From NCBI GenBank assembly GCA_001462345.1, contig LIUM01000026.1, positions 22,451-86,450 on the forward strand: 64,000 nucleotides of DNA, given 5' to 3'. This DNA comes from Fibrobacteria bacterium AD312 (GTDB taxonomy: Bacteria > Fibrobacterota > Fibrobacteria > Fibrobacterales > Fibrobacteraceae). The position numbers and the translations under genes are program-made. Below, piece after piece: positions 1 through 8,534 of this stretch (position 1 is its first letter; each line of letters begins with the position of its first letter). Under the pieces are notes generated by a model that was not told the DNA's origin, did not search any database, and saw nothing but the letters and a program-made list of their open reading frames with translations.

Positions 1-900
1 TTCTAGACGAGAGGTAAAATCAAGAGCATCAATGGAAACCGTTAACCCCTCTTCAAAGCGAGAAATTAATTTTTCAGAGAACTGCGTTAGTTCCACTGGT
101 TTTCGATCACTACATAAAACCACTTGTTTATTATGCAATCTAAACGAATCTAATAAATGGAGTAACAATTCTTGTGTATGGTCTTTCTTTTCTAAGATTT
201 GAACATCATCTAAAAGCAGTATATCGGCTTTTTCATATGTATCTGTATAGTACGCAATCGCTTTCTTCTTTTCTGCAAAAGAACCTTTATAGCGTGCGAC
301 AGCATCATTTAAGAATTGCTCTGCTGTGCGATAAACAATATGGTCTGCGGTTCGATTTAATAATAAATAACGAGCCATAGATTGCATCAAATGAGTTTTT
401 CCTAAACCAGTGGAACCATAAAGATAAAGAGGATTCATACTCTTTTCCCCAGGATTTTGAACAATAGCCATACTTGTTTTTAAGGCGACTTCGTTACAAT
501 GACCCTGAATAAAGGAATCAAAAGAATAACGACCATAAAGTGAAGGGAGTTCTTTTTTAGCATGAGATACTTTTGGCTTTTTGGGGAGAGATACTGGTTG
601 TAAATTTAATTGGGGTATTTCTTTCTTTTGGCTTTCATTTGCTATACAAATTTGATACCCTGTTAACGTTGGATCAATATCACGAAGAGTGGTTTCAACT
701 AAAGTCTTATAATGAGAGTCCATCCAAGTCTGTCTAAACTTATCTGGTGCGATTAATTTTACAAAGGATCCCTCGATACCTGCAAACTGAAATGCATCTA
801 AAAAGGAAATATCTATGGTACCATTAGATTCTTTTTCAAGAATTTCTAATAAGTTTTGCCAAACATTAACCTGATCTACTAAATAAAATAAATTTTCCAC
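1..900 (-). CDS. dnaA: Chromosomal replication initiator DnaA (partial, N-terminal 300 codons)
   Basis: DnaA binds DnaA boxes at the origin and melts it with ATP to start replication. The reading frame stays open from a GTG start at 898-900 to the left window edge, so the C-terminal DNA-binding domain lies outside. Seen: an N-terminal domain I-like segment (residues 1-85), a variable linker, then the AAA+ core with Walker A GSTGLGKTH near residue 165 and Walker B ILLLDDVQ near residue 225, followed by CSDRKP and the LISRFEEGL segment, all typical of DnaA. The gene is transcribed away from an AT-rich region with a DnaA box, which fits autoregulation. The GTG start is inferred from family length. 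Confidence 0.95.
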   Translation of the reverse strand, partial: MENLFYLVDQVNVWQNLLEILEKESNGTIDISFLDAFQFAGIEGSFVKLIAPDKFRQTWMDSHYKTLVETTLRDIDPTLTGYQICIANESQKKEIPQLNLQPVSLPKKPKVSHAKKELPSLYGRYSFDSFIQGHCNEVALKTSMAIVQNPGEKSMNPLYLYGSTGLGKTHLMQSMARYLLLNRTADHIVYRTAEQFLNDAVARYKGSFAEKKKAIAYYTDTYEKADILLLDDVQILEKKDHTQELLLHLLDSFRLHNKQVVLCSDRKPVELTQFSEKLISRFEEGLTVSIDALDFTSRLE

Positions 901-1178
901 TGCCAATCCTAAAAACAACACTATCGAGAAAGAAAAGTTCTATAGGAAGGAATGTAAAAAAACGATTTTGAAATAGAGTTCTTTTTCTTTTATTTCTGAA
1001 AAAAAAGGCGTTTTTAACTAAAAAACATCGTTTCTTATTTTTTTGTGGATTAAGGACACCTCATTATCAAAATGCACACGAAGCATCCTCTATACGTGAC
1101 AAACATCTAAACATCTTATTCACATAAAAATTTTTGCTAAGGTCTTGACAACGAGATATAAAAAACAGGGTAAAAAAA
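901..1178. other. dnaA upstream region, possible origin or autoregulatory DnaA-box region
   Basis: Non-coding AT-rich stretch between dnaA and the next gene. A perfect match to the DnaA-box consensus TTWTNCACA, TTATTCACA, sits at 1116-1124 on the plus strand. A one-mismatch box (TAATCCACA) is at 1045-1053 on the minus strand. Long A/T runs at 990-1045 could be unwinding sequence. Two boxes are few for a full oriC, so simple dnaA autoregulation is equally possible. No reading frame or RNA gene was seen. Confidence 0.45.
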
Positions 1179-1197
1179 AACCTCTAAATCAGAGGTT
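1179..1197 (-). terminator. Rho-independent terminator of the 1211-1633 gene
   Basis: Inverted repeat AACCTCT / AGAGGTT with a 5-nt loop, followed in the minus-strand direction by a run of T. It lies 14 bp after the stop of the gene at 1211-1633 and closes the unit transcribed from about 4.4 kb. Confidence 0.85.
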
Positions 1198-1210
1198 AAT
1201 TTGTATAGAA

Positions 1211-1633
1211 TTACTTGTGTTCCTTAAAATCTTGGAGCATTTTTTCTATCGCAGGAATAATTTCTTGACGAACGCGATCTAAGTATAAGCACTGCAACAA
1301 GATAGCCCTACTGCGATGTTTTTCTGCATAAATTTTAATCCAATGACTTACAATTTCTTGACGATTCTGACACCCTTCTTTAATATTCTTACGAATAAAA
1401 TCGCTTTGGGCATTCATATAGCGCCGCATATCAAAAGGCAACTTCCAGTCCTGGATAAATAGTTTTAAAAGCTCTATCGTTTCTATGGGTTCTGCAGAAG
1501 AAGCTCTTCTCTTTTCCATAAAATCATAAAGCTCTCCAATGTGACGTTTAAAAAAAGGAACCACATGATCTTTCAGATCGTAACAACAATCCTGTTCATC
1601 AATTTCCATTTCTCTATCATCGAAATCAACCAT
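1211..1633 (-). CDS. Small conserved-looking protein of unknown function
   Basis: A 140-residue protein I do not recognise. It is hydrophilic, has no signal peptide or membrane segment, and is mostly predicted helix. A Cys-Cys pair (DCCYDL, residues 16-21) and two more Cys do not form an obvious metal site. It is the last gene of a minus-strand unit after the TrhP-type protein, 20 bp downstream of that gene's stop, and is followed by a clear terminator. The ATG start has a weak ribosome site (TTTTAGGT) that falls inside the hairpin at 1635-1651. Codon use resembles the neighbours, so it is probably a real gene. Confidence 0.65.
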   Translation of the reverse strand: MVDFDDREMEIDEQDCCYDLKDHVVPFFKRHIGELYDFMEKRRASSAEPIETIELLKLFIQDWKLPFDMRRYMNAQSDFIRKNIKEGCQNRQEIVSHWIKIYAEKHRSRAILLQCLYLDRVRQEIIPAIEKMLQDFKEHK

Positions 1634-1634
1634 A

Positions 1635-1651
1635 CCTAAAATTTATTTAGG
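1635..1651 (-). promoter_or_regulatory. Short inverted repeat covering the ribosome site of the 1211-1633 gene
   Basis: CCTAAA / TTTAGG with a 5-nt loop in the 20-bp gap between the TrhP-like stop codon and the next start. In the mRNA the right arm contains the weak TAGG ribosome site and ends 1 nt before the ATG. It could limit translation of the downstream gene or depend on ribosomes finishing the upstream gene. The stem is only six AT-rich pairs. Confidence 0.35.
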
Positions 1652-1653
1652 AT

Positions 1654-2970
1654 TTACATAATTGTCTTGTTTTTAATAAGAAAAGCATATGAAAAATGAT
1701 TAGAATTGACTTTTTCTTCTGTTGAAATCAACGCACTACCGTTTGTTCCAGGGTGTAACCTTTCTGTAAGATTTCCATCTGCATTTTGTATGAGAGAGAC
1801 CCCGCATGGGAAGATGCCCTGAGGTGTTAACAACTCAAAAGAATCGGACGCCTCAAATGGATTTTTCACCTTAAAAAAGCATCGTCCTTCAGCTGCATTA
1901 TATTCCACTATTTGAGCCGCCACACAACCATAATCAGAGGCTACATGAGTCGATTCATAATTTTGAGGTAATGGACCTTTTAAACCGAAACCAGGCATCC
2001 AACCGCGATTGTCAGTCAACAAAAGAGCGCGTCTAGATTCTTCTGGAATTGGTTTACCTAAAGCACAAGCATCTATCGCTAGACGATAGGCGTGTACGAC
2101 TTGAGATAAATAATAAATGGAACGAGTACGACCCTCTATTTTATAAGAGGCAATCATATCATTTTCCATTAATGCAGGCATCGCTTCTAATGCACAAAGA
2201 TCTCTGCTACTCATAAAATAAGTACCCCAAAGGTCTTCATCTAATTGGATTGGAGAAATTTCTTCATTATCAGAGCGCTGCAGACTAAACGAGCCTTCAT
2301 GCATTTGATAAGCATCATCTTGAACTTCTGGATTAGCAAATAGCTTGTAAGGCATTCGACAAGAATTATTACATGCTCCTTGATTAGCATCTCGATGAGA
2401 CACCCAATTCGAAAGCATGCAGCGACCAGACATGGCCATACAAACGGCGCCATGAACAAAAACTTCTAACTCGATTTCTGGTACTCGTTTATGAATTTCT
2501 TGAACTTCTTCTAAGCGGAGTTCTCGACTTAGAATAATTCGTTTAATCCCTTGTTCTGCCCAGTATTTAGCGGTAAGCCAGTTGGTAGTATTCGCTTGCA
2601 CAGACAAATGAAGTTCTTGGTGCGGCACCTCCTTGCGTAAAAAGCCAATAATTCCAGGATCGGCGACAATCAACGCATCAGGTTTTAATTCAATGGCTGC
2701 TAATAACGCTTTTTGAAACGCGTCTACCTTTGTATTTCGTGCAATGACATTACTTGTTAAATAGAATTTTTTCCCTGCTTTACGGCAAAGAGAAATCCCT
2801 TCCGCTAAATCATCTAAATTTTTAAATCCATTTTCTCTAGCTCGTAAAGAAAAAGCAGGTTGCCCAGCATAAACAGCATCAGCGCCATAAGCTAATGCAT
2901 AAGAAAGACGAGTCAAGTCTCCTGCAGGAGCTAATAATTCTTTCTTTGTATTTTGTATATCGTTTACCAT
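1654..2970 (-). CDS. trhP: U32 family protein, TrhP/YegQ-type tRNA hydroxylation protein
   Basis: U32 proteins of the TrhP (YegQ) group take part in forming 5-hydroxyuridine at tRNA position 34, using prephenate as oxygen source. The 438 residues match the usual length. Seen: the N-terminal barrel start KELLAPAGDLTRL with GADAVYAG (residues 10-35), the U32 signature near 172-205 with Cys177, Cys184, Cys200 and Cys204 spaced C-x6-C-x15-C-x3-C, and the KIEGRTRS-IYY segment. The start overlaps the end of the Wzi-like gene by 7 bp, so the two are probably cotranscribed. RlhA and the UbiU/UbiV proteins share the fold; overall length and the EGRTRS region favour TrhP. Confidence 0.75.
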   Translation of the reverse strand: MVNDIQNTKKELLAPAGDLTRLSYALAYGADAVYAGQPAFSLRARENGFKNLDDLAEGISLCRKAGKKFYLTSNVIARNTKVDAFQKALLAAIELKPDALIVADPGIIGFLRKEVPHQELHLSVQANTTNWLTAKYWAEQGIKRIILSRELRLEEVQEIHKRVPEIELEVFVHGAVCMAMSGRCMLSNWVSHRDANQGACNNSCRMPYKLFANPEVQDDAYQMHEGSFSLQRSDNEEISPIQLDEDLWGTYFMSSRDLCALEAMPALMENDMIASYKIEGRTRSIYYLSQVVHAYRLAIDACALGKPIPEESRRALLLTDNRGWMPGFGLKGPLPQNYESTHVASDYGCVAAQIVEYNAAEGRCFFKVKNPFEASDSFELLTPQGIFPCGVSLIQNADGNLTERLHPGTNGSALISTEEKVNSNHFSYAFLIKNKTIM

Positions 2971-4448
2971 TTAAATCCTAAACGGGTATAAATTTTTTCG
3001 TCGTGAAATAACGTGATCTGAAGTAAAAAAGCCACGTACTGACCATCATAACTTAGTGATGGTGATAGCGAGTATTCCATTTTAGCACCATCAACAAACT
3101 TCTTTGGAAGATTCATGTGATTACTTGTTGGAGTAGTATCATTCACAGCACTTCCATAATCATCTCCCTTCCATAACCATTTAGATTGAAGGCTTAAGTT
3201 CCAATTAGAATCAAAACGAGAGTAAATTGTCCAATCGATGGTTTGGCTATTAGGCCCACTTTGATTGCCTAATGGATAGCCTAAATGAGCAAGTTGTGCT
3301 GTACTTGGATGAAAATGGCTATAAACATATGGCTCTACTCGAGCATACTCTACAATAGAACCTAATTCTAACAAACGATTCCAAATTCTAAAATCATGCC
3401 CTAATTGAAGACCTGCCATCCATGCCCACTTGGCTTCGATATTATCGTTTCGAATTAAACTAATTGGGCTTTCCATATCATCTAAAAAGAACTCGCTATA
3501 AACACGCCCCAGATTCAAAAAATGATATGCGACATCAAAGGAAAGAGAACCATTATTTGAGTTTTCTGAATAATTACCCTTTTCCATAAACAAAGGGACA
3601 ATAGGAACAAATAGCCAAGGCTTGTTATTATCGTACAAGACTTGTAGTTCACTAATACCCAAAACCCAATTGCTTAAATTCAATTCATAGCGATGCCCAT
3701 ATAGATTGCGAGATTTTTTATTTTGCATGCTCATACTATTATTATGAATCAATAAATCACCATAAAAGCTAACAACCGAAAGAGGGCCAAGTTGCAATTC
3801 AAATGACATGCTATTAAATGGAACTGCAAACTGGTTTAAACTCAGGTTGTTATAATACCCTGGCCCCCAATGCATTACATCTCTTGCAAAATCAAGCCTA
3901 GCAAATCCCATGTTAATGGCAAAATGCCCTCTATATCTTGCATAACTAGTATATTCAAATCCTGAATTATTTTCTTCTTTTTGATGTTCTAAAAATTCAC
4001 GATCAAAAGATTTCGGTGTGCTATTATAATGTCGTTCATTGTAAATGCGTGCATCAAGCATAAACTCCACGGAATCTATGTACCCTCTTAGATATAAGCC
4101 TCCATCAATACTAGGGAAAATGGTGTCGGCAAGGGTTTCACTACTTTTATACTCTACTCCCCCAATCAAACTGGCAGCAAGCGACCCACGTTTATTATTA
4201 AAACGAAGTAAAGCTGATTTTTCTACTTCCGCTTCATTATTTCTCCATGATGAATCTCTTCTAGGGAAATAATAATGGCGCTTAGTATCTGTTGTAGTTA
4301 AGCGATGGAATTCATAAAGTAGAGGACTAGTCTCTACTGTTTTTAAATTCACCGAACGTTCTGCAGATATTACTGGAGATTGAGCCAAGCTATTAGAAAA
4401 AAATACGAATAGTAGGCCAAAAAATAATGGGCGTAAATACAAACTCAT
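2964..4448 (-). CDS. Outer-membrane beta-barrel, capsule assembly Wzi-like
   Basis: A 494-residue exported protein: signal peptide in residues 1-22 ending SLAQS, then alternating aromatic/polar strands typical of an outer-membrane barrel, ending in a C-terminal Trp (FKW). The segment around residues 190-215 (WGPGYYNNLSLN...) resembles the GPG-LS motif of Wzi-type capsule attachment proteins. By analogy it could anchor or export surface polysaccharide. No other capsule gene is adjacent; the glycosyltransferases lie about 8 kb away in the same orientation. There is no clear Shine-Dalgarno; a TTATCTTTT element (4454-4462) lies only 5 bp upstream of the ATG, suggesting a very short leader. Confidence 0.6.
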   Translation of the reverse strand: MSLYLRPLFFGLLFVFFSNSLAQSPVISAERSVNLKTVETSPLLYEFHRLTTTDTKRHYYFPRRDSSWRNNEAEVEKSALLRFNNKRGSLAASLIGGVEYKSSETLADTIFPSIDGGLYLRGYIDSVEFMLDARIYNERHYNSTPKSFDREFLEHQKEENNSGFEYTSYARYRGHFAINMGFARLDFARDVMHWGPGYYNNLSLNQFAVPFNSMSFELQLGPLSVVSFYGDLLIHNNSMSMQNKKSRNLYGHRYELNLSNWVLGISELQVLYDNNKPWLFVPIVPLFMEKGNYSENSNNGSLSFDVAYHFLNLGRVYSEFFLDDMESPISLIRNDNIEAKWAWMAGLQLGHDFRIWNRLLELGSIVEYARVEPYVYSHFHPSTAQLAHLGYPLGNQSGPNSQTIDWTIYSRFDSNWNLSLQSKWLWKGDDYGSAVNDTTPTSNHMNLPKKFVDGAKMEYSLSPSLSYDGQYVAFLLQITLFHDEKIYTRLGFKW

Positions 4449-4761
4449 AAAATAAAAGATAATAATTACTCACACCCCTTAAAAAATAAACTCTTAGAGA
4501 AAGGCTAAAACAGCCTTCCTCTAGTGAATGAAAATGATTAAGCCACCGTTTTCGATTTCTTTTTTTTCGGATCTATTCGTTCCACTTTCATTATTTCAAA
4601 AAAAAATTGGTGCATTTTGTTCCAATTCATTTTTTAGAAAAAAGAAAAATAATATTCTTAAAATAATTATGTGTAAAACTATTATCTGAAAAAAGTAAGA
4701 TGGGTATCTTTATCCTTATTGATTGATAAAGCATGTGCCGAATCATGAAAAGGGATTACCA
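4449..4761. other. Divergent intergenic region with promoter-like elements
   Basis: AT-rich 313-bp stretch between two divergent genes. It holds TTATCTTTT on the minus strand at 4454-4462 and TATCTTTA on the plus strand at 4705-4712, both members of the recurring element described under findings. An imperfect hairpin at 4495-4523 (TAGAG-A-AAGGCT / AGCCTT-C-CTCTA, loop AAAAC) has no T tract and is not an obvious terminator. No reading frame of note. Confidence 0.4.
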
Positions 4762-6861
4762 ATGCAAGTAAGATTTTTTAAGACTCTTTCTTTACCATGT
4801 CTTCTTATGTTGATGTTATTACAAGCATGTAGTAAAACAACAGAAGTGGAAGACAAGGATATAAATACAAACCTATCTTCTGAAGCCGCTATAAATAATC
4901 CGTGTGATTTAACAGACCCTAATAGTGGTGCTATTTTTTGCAAAGACGAAACGGGCACCTACATTTTTTTCATCACCATCAATGGCGATACTGTTTGGAT
5001 GAATATTGAAGTGAGTTCCTCTTCTAGCGAAGTCTTCCTCTCTAGTTCTTCACTAGAAAAAATATGTACTACAGACAATCCTTCTTTTAATGCCGATGGC
5101 ATTTCTTATTACTATAGTGAAGTCACTTTGTCTTATTACTACTATGATGACTCCTGTACCCCTATTTTCTTAGCCCCATTAAGTTCAAGTAGTATTGTAG
5201 AAAGTTCTTCTTCAGCCATATCGTCTTCTGCGATATCTTCGTCTGTCATATCTTCTTCTACATCTATTTCCAATGGTCTTGATCCTACAATCACCTATAC
5301 AGAAAGCGAAGTGAACATTACCAATGACAATCAATGTATTGAAATCACTAATGGTATTACTAAAATCTCCTGTGGAGGAAATTATTATTTCTCTGGAACA
5401 CGTACAGAAGGCCAAATTCAAGTGGAATCTAATGATCTAAACAATGTCTACCTTTATTTACAAGGTCTTTCTTTATCGAACAGTGGAGACGCTCCCATTT
5501 ATGTTCGTAATGCAGAGAAGGTTTTAATTGTACTTGCCGACAACACCACCAATACATTTATTGACGGTTCTGATCGAACGGTATTTTATGATGGGGACAC
5601 AACTAAAGCTTGTATTTATTCAAAAGACGATTTAACTATTAAAGGCAATGGAACGTTAAATGTGACTGGTAACTTTAATAACGGTATACACACTTCTAAT
5701 GACCTTCGTTTTAAAGACGCTCCGACTATTATTGTGAATGCTAAAAATCATGCCATTAAAGGAAAAGGCTCCGTTGAATTTGGAGATGAAACCCCATGGG
5801 CTGGCAATATTGAAATTACAAGCACAGAAGGTGATGGAATTAAAAGTGATGAAGGGGAAGAAGAAACCTTTAACGCAGAAAAGGGATTCATTCACATCAC
5901 TGGCGGTACATTTAAGATTACAACGGCTTATGACGCGATGGATGCCTACAACTATATTTTAATCGATAATTCTCCCGTAATTACAATTAAAACAGGGCAA
6001 GGAGCCACAGGTTCTACAAATTCAACCTATAGCTATAAAGGATTAAAAACAGATTCCCTTTTAACCATCAATGGAGGGACTATTGACATCAACTCTCAAG
6101 ACGATTGCATTCATAGTAGCGGCATTATTAATATAAATGGAGGTACAATGACTCTCGCTTCTGCAGATGATGCCATCCATTCCGATCAAATATTAAATAT
6201 CAATGATGGAAACATTTCTGTGTCAAAATCTTATGAAGGTTTTGAAGCTTATGTAATTAATCTTAATGGCGGAACAACCTCTATCGTTGCAAGTGATGAT
6301 GGATGGAATGCTGCTGGAGGAGACGGTTCTGGTACAGCAACAGGTGGATCCACAGGCTTCCCTTCATGGGGTGGTGGCGGAGGAACGTCTTCTACCGGCA
6401 CTCTCAATGTAAAAGGTGGATATCACTTTGTAAAAGCAGGTGGAGATGGTCTTGATTCAAATGGAGATTTTAATATTTCTGGAGGCACCACGATTGTTTT
6501 ACAAACAGGTGGTGGCGGCAACGGTATTCTCGACATGGGAGATGGCGGAAATTATAAAATGACTCATACTGGAGGCGTTGTATTAGGAGTAGGTACTGCT
6601 CAAATGTTTGTCACTCCAAATAGTGGCACTTATATCAGCAGCACTTCTTTAGGCGCTTCTCAAAACACTATGATCTCAATTGCAAATAGCAGCGGTCAAG
6701 TTCTTGCTGCATTTAAGACCCCATTAAGTGCGGCTGCTGGTATTTATATGGATAATAACATTAGCGGTCATAAGTTTTACATCGGCGGCACATTCAATGG
6801 CACTTTAGATTCAAATGGATTTGCCACCATTGGCACTATTTCTGGGGCCACTCAAAAATAA
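4762..6861 (+). CDS. Surface lipoprotein with poly-serine linkers and Cthe_2159-type carbohydrate-binding domain
   Basis: A 699-residue exported lipoprotein. The chosen ATG at 4762 has an AAAAGGGA ribosome site 7 nt upstream; an in-frame ATG at 4723 lacks one. Residues 1-23 form a lipoprotein signal with lipobox LLQAC. Residues 90-175 hold several serine-rich linkers (SSSSS runs), a Fibrobacter hallmark. From about residue 180 on, short repeats such as GDGIKSDEG, GTIDINSQDDCIHSSG and ADDAIHSDQ form a right-handed beta-helix like the Cthe_2159 family, which binds acidic polysaccharides or cellulose with calcium. Inference: a plant-wall binding protein on the cell surface. No catalytic domain is recognisable. 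It is a single-gene unit with its own terminator. Confidence 0.8.
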   Translation: MQVRFFKTLSLPCLLMLMLLQACSKTTEVEDKDINTNLSSEAAINNPCDLTDPNSGAIFCKDETGTYIFFITINGDTVWMNIEVSSSSSEVFLSSSSLEKICTTDNPSFNADGISYYYSEVTLSYYYYDDSCTPIFLAPLSSSSIVESSSSAISSSAISSSVISSSTSISNGLDPTITYTESEVNITNDNQCIEITNGITKISCGGNYYFSGTRTEGQIQVESNDLNNVYLYLQGLSLSNSGDAPIYVRNAEKVLIVLADNTTNTFIDGSDRTVFYDGDTTKACIYSKDDLTIKGNGTLNVTGNFNNGIHTSNDLRFKDAPTIIVNAKNHAIKGKGSVEFGDETPWAGNIEITSTEGDGIKSDEGEEETFNAEKGFIHITGGTFKITTAYDAMDAYNYILIDNSPVITIKTGQGATGSTNSTYSYKGLKTDSLLTINGGTIDINSQDDCIHSSGIININGGTMTLASADDAIHSDQILNINDGNISVSKSYEGFEAYVINLNGGTTSIVASDDGWNAAGGDGSGTATGGSTGFPSWGGGGGTSSTGTLNVKGGYHFVKAGGDGLDSNGDFNISGGTTIVLQTGGGGNGILDMGDGGNYKMTHTGGVVLGVGTAQMFVTPNSGTYISSTSLGASQNTMISIANSSGQVLAAFKTPLSAAAGIYMDNNISGHKFYIGGTFNGTLDSNGFATIGTISGATQK

Positions 6862-6888
6862 TTGTTCCTTTGTACTCCACCAAACCAA

Positions 6889-6926
6889 AACAACAAAAGA
6901 ACTCCGCGAGGGGTTCTTTTGTTGTT
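6889..6926. terminator. Bidirectional rho-independent terminator
   Basis: Arms AACAACAAAAGAAC (6889-6902) and GTTCTTTTGTTGTT (6913-6926) extend to a 17-bp stem with a GCGA loop. The A/T-rich stem base serves as U tract on both strands, so it can end both the lipoprotein gene (plus) and citrate synthase (minus), whose stop is 11 bp away. Confidence 0.85.
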
Positions 6927-6936
6927 TCTACTCATT

Positions 6937-8217
6937 TTAACGATCACTCATAGGAATAAATTTTCGATGTGTTTCTCCAGTATAAATCTGCCTTGGACGA
7001 TATATTTTTTGCTTTGGATTATCTACAATTTCTTTCCAATGTGCAATCCAGCCAGGCATACGTCCAATAGCAAACATGACCGTAAACATATTTAGAGGGA
7101 TTCCAATGGATTGAAGAATAATCCCTGAATAAAAATCGACATTAGGATACAATTTACGCTCAATAAAATAATCATCATGCAATGCATAGTCAGCAAGTTC
7201 TTGAGCGATTTGTAAAAGCTCATCATTTTTGCCAGCTTTATCCAATAATTTATGAGCTGCTTTTTGTAAAATTTGAGCTCGTGGATCATAATTCTTATAA
7301 ACTCGATGCCCAAATCCCATTAATTTAACGCCATCTTCTTTTTTCTTGACCTTTTCAATAAATTCTTTAACCGTATAATCAGCGTTTCGAATTTTATTAA
7401 ACATCTCGACCACCGCTTGATTAGCGCCCCCATGCAAACGCCCCCACAAAGCACAAACACCTGCAGAACAGCTTGCATGTAAATTTGCTCCACTAGACGC
7501 CACCAATCGAACAGTACTTGTAGAACAATTCTGTTCATGATCTACATGAAGAATTAAAAACATTGTTAAGGCATGTAAAATATCAGGATCCACTTCATAA
7601 GAATTATTTGGAAGACTAAACATCATATGCAAAAAGTTTTCTGCATATCGTTTATTAGGATAAGGATAAACCATGGGTTGGCCGATACTCATCTTATAGG
7701 CTGCTGCCGCAATCGTTCTCACTTGTGAAATCAACTGAGCAGCACTTTTATCAAAATGAGAAACGTCATCACGATCATCATATAAATCAGACTGATAACA
7801 CCCCATAGCATTAATCATTGCTGAAAGCATAGCCATAGGATGGGCATTGTTTGGAAATCCTTCAAAATGATGACGAAACCCTTCATGTAAAATTTCTTGA
7901 CTTGTCAGTAAATCAGAAAATAACTTGTATTCGTTTGAAGATGGCAGATGGCCATAAATAATCAAATAAGCCGTTTCAATAAAGCTGCTGTTTTCTGCAA
8001 GGTCTTCAATAGCATACCCACGATAGCGCAAAATACCTTTATCCCCATCGATATATGTGATTGAAGATTTACAGCTACCTGTATTACCAAAAGAATCATC
8101 GAGAGTAATGTAACCCGTTTTTGATCTTAATTGAGAAATATCTATTGCTTTTTCATTTTCAGTCCCAACAACCAAAGGGCATTCAAAGGATTGATCGTCT
8201 ATTTCGATACGTGGCAT
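6937..8217 (-). CDS. gltA: Citrate synthase (type II)
   Basis: Condenses oxaloacetate and acetyl-CoA to citrate, the entry to the (partial) TCA cycle. The 426 residues match the hexameric type II enzyme of Gram-negatives. Seen: the N-terminal beta-rich region DSFGNTGSCKSSITYIDGDKG, LRYRGYAIEDLA, the catalytic His segments DHEQNCSTSTVR and MGFGHRVYKNYDPRA, and the C-terminal NVDFYSGI with the catalytic Asp. Start ATG with AGGAG 7 nt upstream. A 14-bp perfect palindrome lies 20 bp upstream (8238-8251). In a succinate-producing organism the gene probably serves glutamate synthesis; that part is inference. Confidence 0.97.
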   Translation of the reverse strand: MPRIEIDDQSFECPLVVGTENEKAIDISQLRSKTGYITLDDSFGNTGSCKSSITYIDGDKGILRYRGYAIEDLAENSSFIETAYLIIYGHLPSSNEYKLFSDLLTSQEILHEGFRHHFEGFPNNAHPMAMLSAMINAMGCYQSDLYDDRDDVSHFDKSAAQLISQVRTIAAAAYKMSIGQPMVYPYPNKRYAENFLHMMFSLPNNSYEVDPDILHALTMFLILHVDHEQNCSTSTVRLVASSGANLHASCSAGVCALWGRLHGGANQAVVEMFNKIRNADYTVKEFIEKVKKKEDGVKLMGFGHRVYKNYDPRAQILQKAAHKLLDKAGKNDELLQIAQELADYALHDDYFIERKLYPNVDFYSGIILQSIGIPLNMFTVMFAIGRMPGWIAHWKEIVDNPKQKIYRPRQIYTGETHRKFIPMSDR

Positions 8218-8441
8218 ATTATGTTCTCCTAATTCGAATAGCTATAGCTATCTAATAATATGAATGAATTATTATCTGAAAATTATTGAGGATAATAAAT
8301 ATTCATTTTCTATTTGGGGTACTTCAAAAGTTCTTTTTTATACAACTGACACCAATGCATCATCGGCTTTCGCTCGGTATTCAAATCAAAAGTCAATAAA
8401 AAGAAACACCCTTTATTTTAAAAATAATTACCCTGTCAAGG

Positions 8442-8465
8442 GGGGGCGTAAAAAGCCCTCTTTTT
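8442..8465 (+). terminator. Plus-strand terminator-like hairpin without an assigned gene
   Basis: GGGGGC (8442-8447) and GCCCTC (8455-8460) pair over a 7-nt A-rich loop, followed by TTTTT (8461-8465). No convincing plus-strand gene lies upstream, so it may end a small RNA or very short message, or be a chance structure. Confidence 0.4.
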
Positions 8466-8502
8466 AATAAAAAACATGAGAACAATGATTTTTAATAAAA
8501 AA

Positions 8503-8520
8503 AAGCCCCTAAAAGGGCTT
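8503..8520 (-). terminator. Rho-independent terminator of pilT
   Basis: AAGCCC / GGGCTT around a 6-nt loop, followed in the minus-strand direction by a long T run (complement of 8496-8504). It lies 14 bp past the pilT stop and closes the long minus-strand run. Confidence 0.85.
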
Positions 8521-8534
8521 TATTATTGTAACAC

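Larger units (their letters stand above)
8218..8534. other. Intergenic region between gltA and pilT
   Basis: 317 bp without a supported gene. It contains the perfect palindrome ATAGCTATAGCTAT (8238-8251) just upstream of gltA, a minus-strand TTGACA (8434-8439) with only a poor -10 partner near 8411-8416, a plus-strand terminator-like hairpin (8442-8465) with no assigned gene in front of it, and the pilT terminator (8503-8520). A 67-codon frame at 8264-8467 has no ribosome site and ends inside the hairpin. Confidence 0.5.

Noticed and set aside
1144..1166. TTGACA followed by TATAAA on the plus strand
   Set aside because: Only about 7 bp separate the two boxes, so they cannot form a sigma-70 promoter, and no plus-strand gene follows.
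6862..7095. Plus-strand frame following the carbohydrate-binding lipoprotein
   Set aside because: Runs through the terminator hairpin and then antisense to the gltA 3' end; no start signals.
8264..8467. 67-codon plus-strand reading frame between gltA and pilT
   Set aside because: No ribosome site, low-complexity composition, no family resemblance, and the frame runs into a terminator hairpin. Kept only as part of the intergenic description.
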